Source of the DNA: Pontivivens ytuae
Lineage (GTDB): Bacteria > Pseudomonadota > Alphaproteobacteria > Rhodobacterales > Rhodobacteraceae
Direction: 5' to 3'
Length of the DNA stretch: 64,000 nucleotides
Assembly: GCF_015679265.1 (NCBI RefSeq)
Contig: NZ_CP064942.1
Span: forward strand, 1 to 64,000
Below the pieces are notes generated by a model that saw only the letters and a program-made list of their open reading frames with translations, had not been told where the DNA came from and made no database searches. The position numbers were made by a program, and so were the translations under genes. Positions 59,501-62,500 of the stretch are shown in pieces. Position 1 is the stretch's first letter. Each line of letters opens with the position of its first letter.

Positions 59501-62500
59501 TAAGGTCCCCGGCCGCGAAGCTCATGGTCAGATCGAGGCCGACCGTCGCTTCTGTCGTGCGCTCCCCGACGCCGCGCAACATCGCGATCTCGTCATAGAG
59601 TCCGCGGGCCGCCGCGATGTCGCGCAGCTCGAACTCGTCGAAGGCCAGCGTCAGCGCGCGGGTGGCGGTGTCGTAGCTGAGGAACGTGCCGCTGCCCGGC
59701 GTCCAGCCGAGGGCCGCGTCGTCCACCGTGCTCTCGCCACGGAACTGCGACTGGGTGATACCCGCGATGATGGATTGCAGCGCGGCTCCGGTGCGGCTGG
59801 CCGGGTCGAGCGTCGCCCAGGCATCCGCAATTTCCGTTCCGACGCGCGCGATGAGCGCGGGCAGCGCGCCGTCCGCCTGCCCCACTCCGGCGAGGTCGGC
59901 GAGGCTGACGATGTCGTCGGTCCCGGTGCCGTCGGTCTCGCCCACGCGCAGGATCGGAACCTGCGTCTGGGGCACCGCCTCGGGACGCAAGCCGGGCGTG
60001 ACCACGGTCTTGTCGTTGCCGCCGACGGGCGCTTCGGCAAGCTGCCGCTCCAGCGCCAGCAGACCCATCGCGGCCATGCCATCGGCGGCCACCGGGTGGT
60101 TCGCCGGGAGCCGGTCGAGCACGTCGCCCGCCCAGGTCGCATCGACCCAGGCGCCCGCATCGCCGTCGCGCGCCGCCTGAAGCACGGCGCGGGCCGAAGG
60201 CTCGGTCGTGCCGAGGAGCTGGCTGTCGCTCAGCAGGAAGCTGGGCGCCCCCGTGCCGCTGCTGCCGATCACGTAGTCGCCGGTGAACATGTCCGCGAGG
60301 TCGCCCTCGCCGAAGTCGAGCGGCAGGCGCATCATCCATGCGTTGTTCGTGGTGCCGTCGGTGGTGTCCTGTGTGACCGAAAGGCGGATGCGATCGAGCC
60401 CGGCCTCAGGCGCCACGGCGAACGGCCCGTCGGTGAAGCTCGCGCGGGAGGGGGTGAGGGTCGCGAGCGCCGCGACCGCCTGCGGATCGGCCCAGGTCAG
60501 GCGCAGCGCGCCACCATCCGTGTCGATGGTGAAGAGGCTCTCGTCATAGCCCTCCGCCGCGCGCAGCGCCTCGGCGAGCGCATCAATGGTGGCGTCGGCG
60601 AGCCGTTCGGTTTCGAGTGTCAGCCCGCCCGCATTGAGGCTGTAGCCGGTGCCCGCGCGCGGCGTGGCGGCGAGGCGCTGGACCTCAACGACAGCGTCCT
60701 GTCCCGCGGTCAGGGTCGGCGTCACGGCGCCGGACGGTCCGGCAAGCGTGGCGCTTTCGGACTGCACGCCGTCTTCCTCCCAGACCAGCGTCAGCAGGCC
60801 GTCGACGGCGGTCAGCTTGGCGGGCAGGTCATCGTAGCCCGTCTCGGCGCGCAGGCCGGAGATCAGCTCGGCCAGCGTCGGGGCGGAGGTAAAGCTCGCC
60901 GTCACGCTCGTCGCGCCGATGGTCAGAGTGTAGTCGCCAGCCTCAAGTGCCGGATCGAAGCTCACCGTCTGCGCGGAGGCCGCCTGCCCGGTTGCATCGC
61001 GCGTCGCCTCGACGCTCAGCGACGTCGCAGGCGACAGGTCTAGCATCGCCGCGTGCGACATCACCTGCGTGGTCGACGCCGCCGCGTAGGTCAGCGCAAC
61101 CCGGCTCGCGAGACGCGCCTGCCCCTCGGCCGCGGCTCCGTCGAGAGCGGAGAGGCCGAGCGCGGTCCAGTCGGCCGTCTCCGGCAGCATATCCGCCGGC
61201 AGATCGGCCATGGTCCCGTCGAGGATCAGCTCCGCCGTCAGCTCACCCGTCCCGTCGAAGGACAGCGCAAGGCCGCTGAAGAGGGACAGCACGCGATCGG
61301 TCAGGACGCCCTGCGCCGTGGTCTGTTCCGCCGTGGTCAGCGTGGAGAAGGTACCGGAGGTCACGGCCGCCGCAAGGCGCGTCTCGATCCCCGCGCGCAC
61401 AGCGTCGAGGTCCTGTGCCGAGCCGAGGAAGGCGGCGACGAGGCTCGCCCGCTCCGCGCTGCTCAGATCGGTGACGAAATTCGCAATGACGTCACTGCGC
61501 TCCGCCTCGAGTTCGGCCACACGCGCAGCAAAAGCGGCGTGGCCAGCATCGAGCGCGGCCGCCGAAATCGCATCGGTCACGTCGGCAAGCCCGTTCGCCA
61601 GCCAATCGAACGGATCCGTCTCTCCGCCCAGCTTCGCCACCAGCGAGCTTTCGATTGCGGACAGAGCCCAGTTCGCGTCGGTGGGCACAGTGATGCCATC
61701 GAACGCGCCGCTGGCCTCGAAGACGTCGGTCAGCGCGGCAAGGGCCGCGTCGATGGCGGGCCGGTCGGCCACGTCCGTCGCCGCCCGGTCCTTCAGCAGA
61801 TCCTCGATCAGGCGCAGGTTGGACGTCGCCACATCGTCGAGGCGCAGGCCCGCGACCTCCTCCAGCGACAGGGCGGAGGCCTGGATGTCGCCCCAGTGGC
61901 TCTCCAGCACCCAGTCGCCGCCGAGGGTCGCATGACCCGTCGCATCGTCGGACGCGGCCACATCGGCGCCGGTCAGCGAGGCCAGCCGCTTCGGCAGCAG
62001 CCCGTCAGCCAGGTCGCAGGCATAGAGCATCAGGTCACCGCCCGGTGCCAGCGCATCGCCAAGCGCCTGCACCACCGGATCGTCGCCGGTCACCTCGGCC
62101 GACATCAGCTCCGTGCCGAGCGTCAAACCCGCCGCGTTGCCGTGGGTGAGCCAGTGGATCGCGTCGCGCTCCCCACCCTCACCCAGCGCCGCCACGATCT
62201 CCTCCGCCGAGGAGACGATGGCAAAGCTCTTCTCAGCCGACGGATCGGCGCTGAAGCCCGCGGCCTCCAGCGCATCCACGATGTCGTCGAGACTGCCGGC
62301 GCGCGTGTCGATCAGGGCCAGCTCGCGTGGGGCGGCGGTCTCCTGCTCGGTCGAGGCGGCGGTGGTCTCGGGCGACGGCGCGGGGGCATCGATCTCACGC
62401 TCGAACGCCGGAGGCTCGTCAGGGAGCTCCGGCGCAAGTGGGATCAGATCGACGGACAGAAGGACCCGTTGTTCGAGGCTTTCGACGTGCAGCTTCCGAC

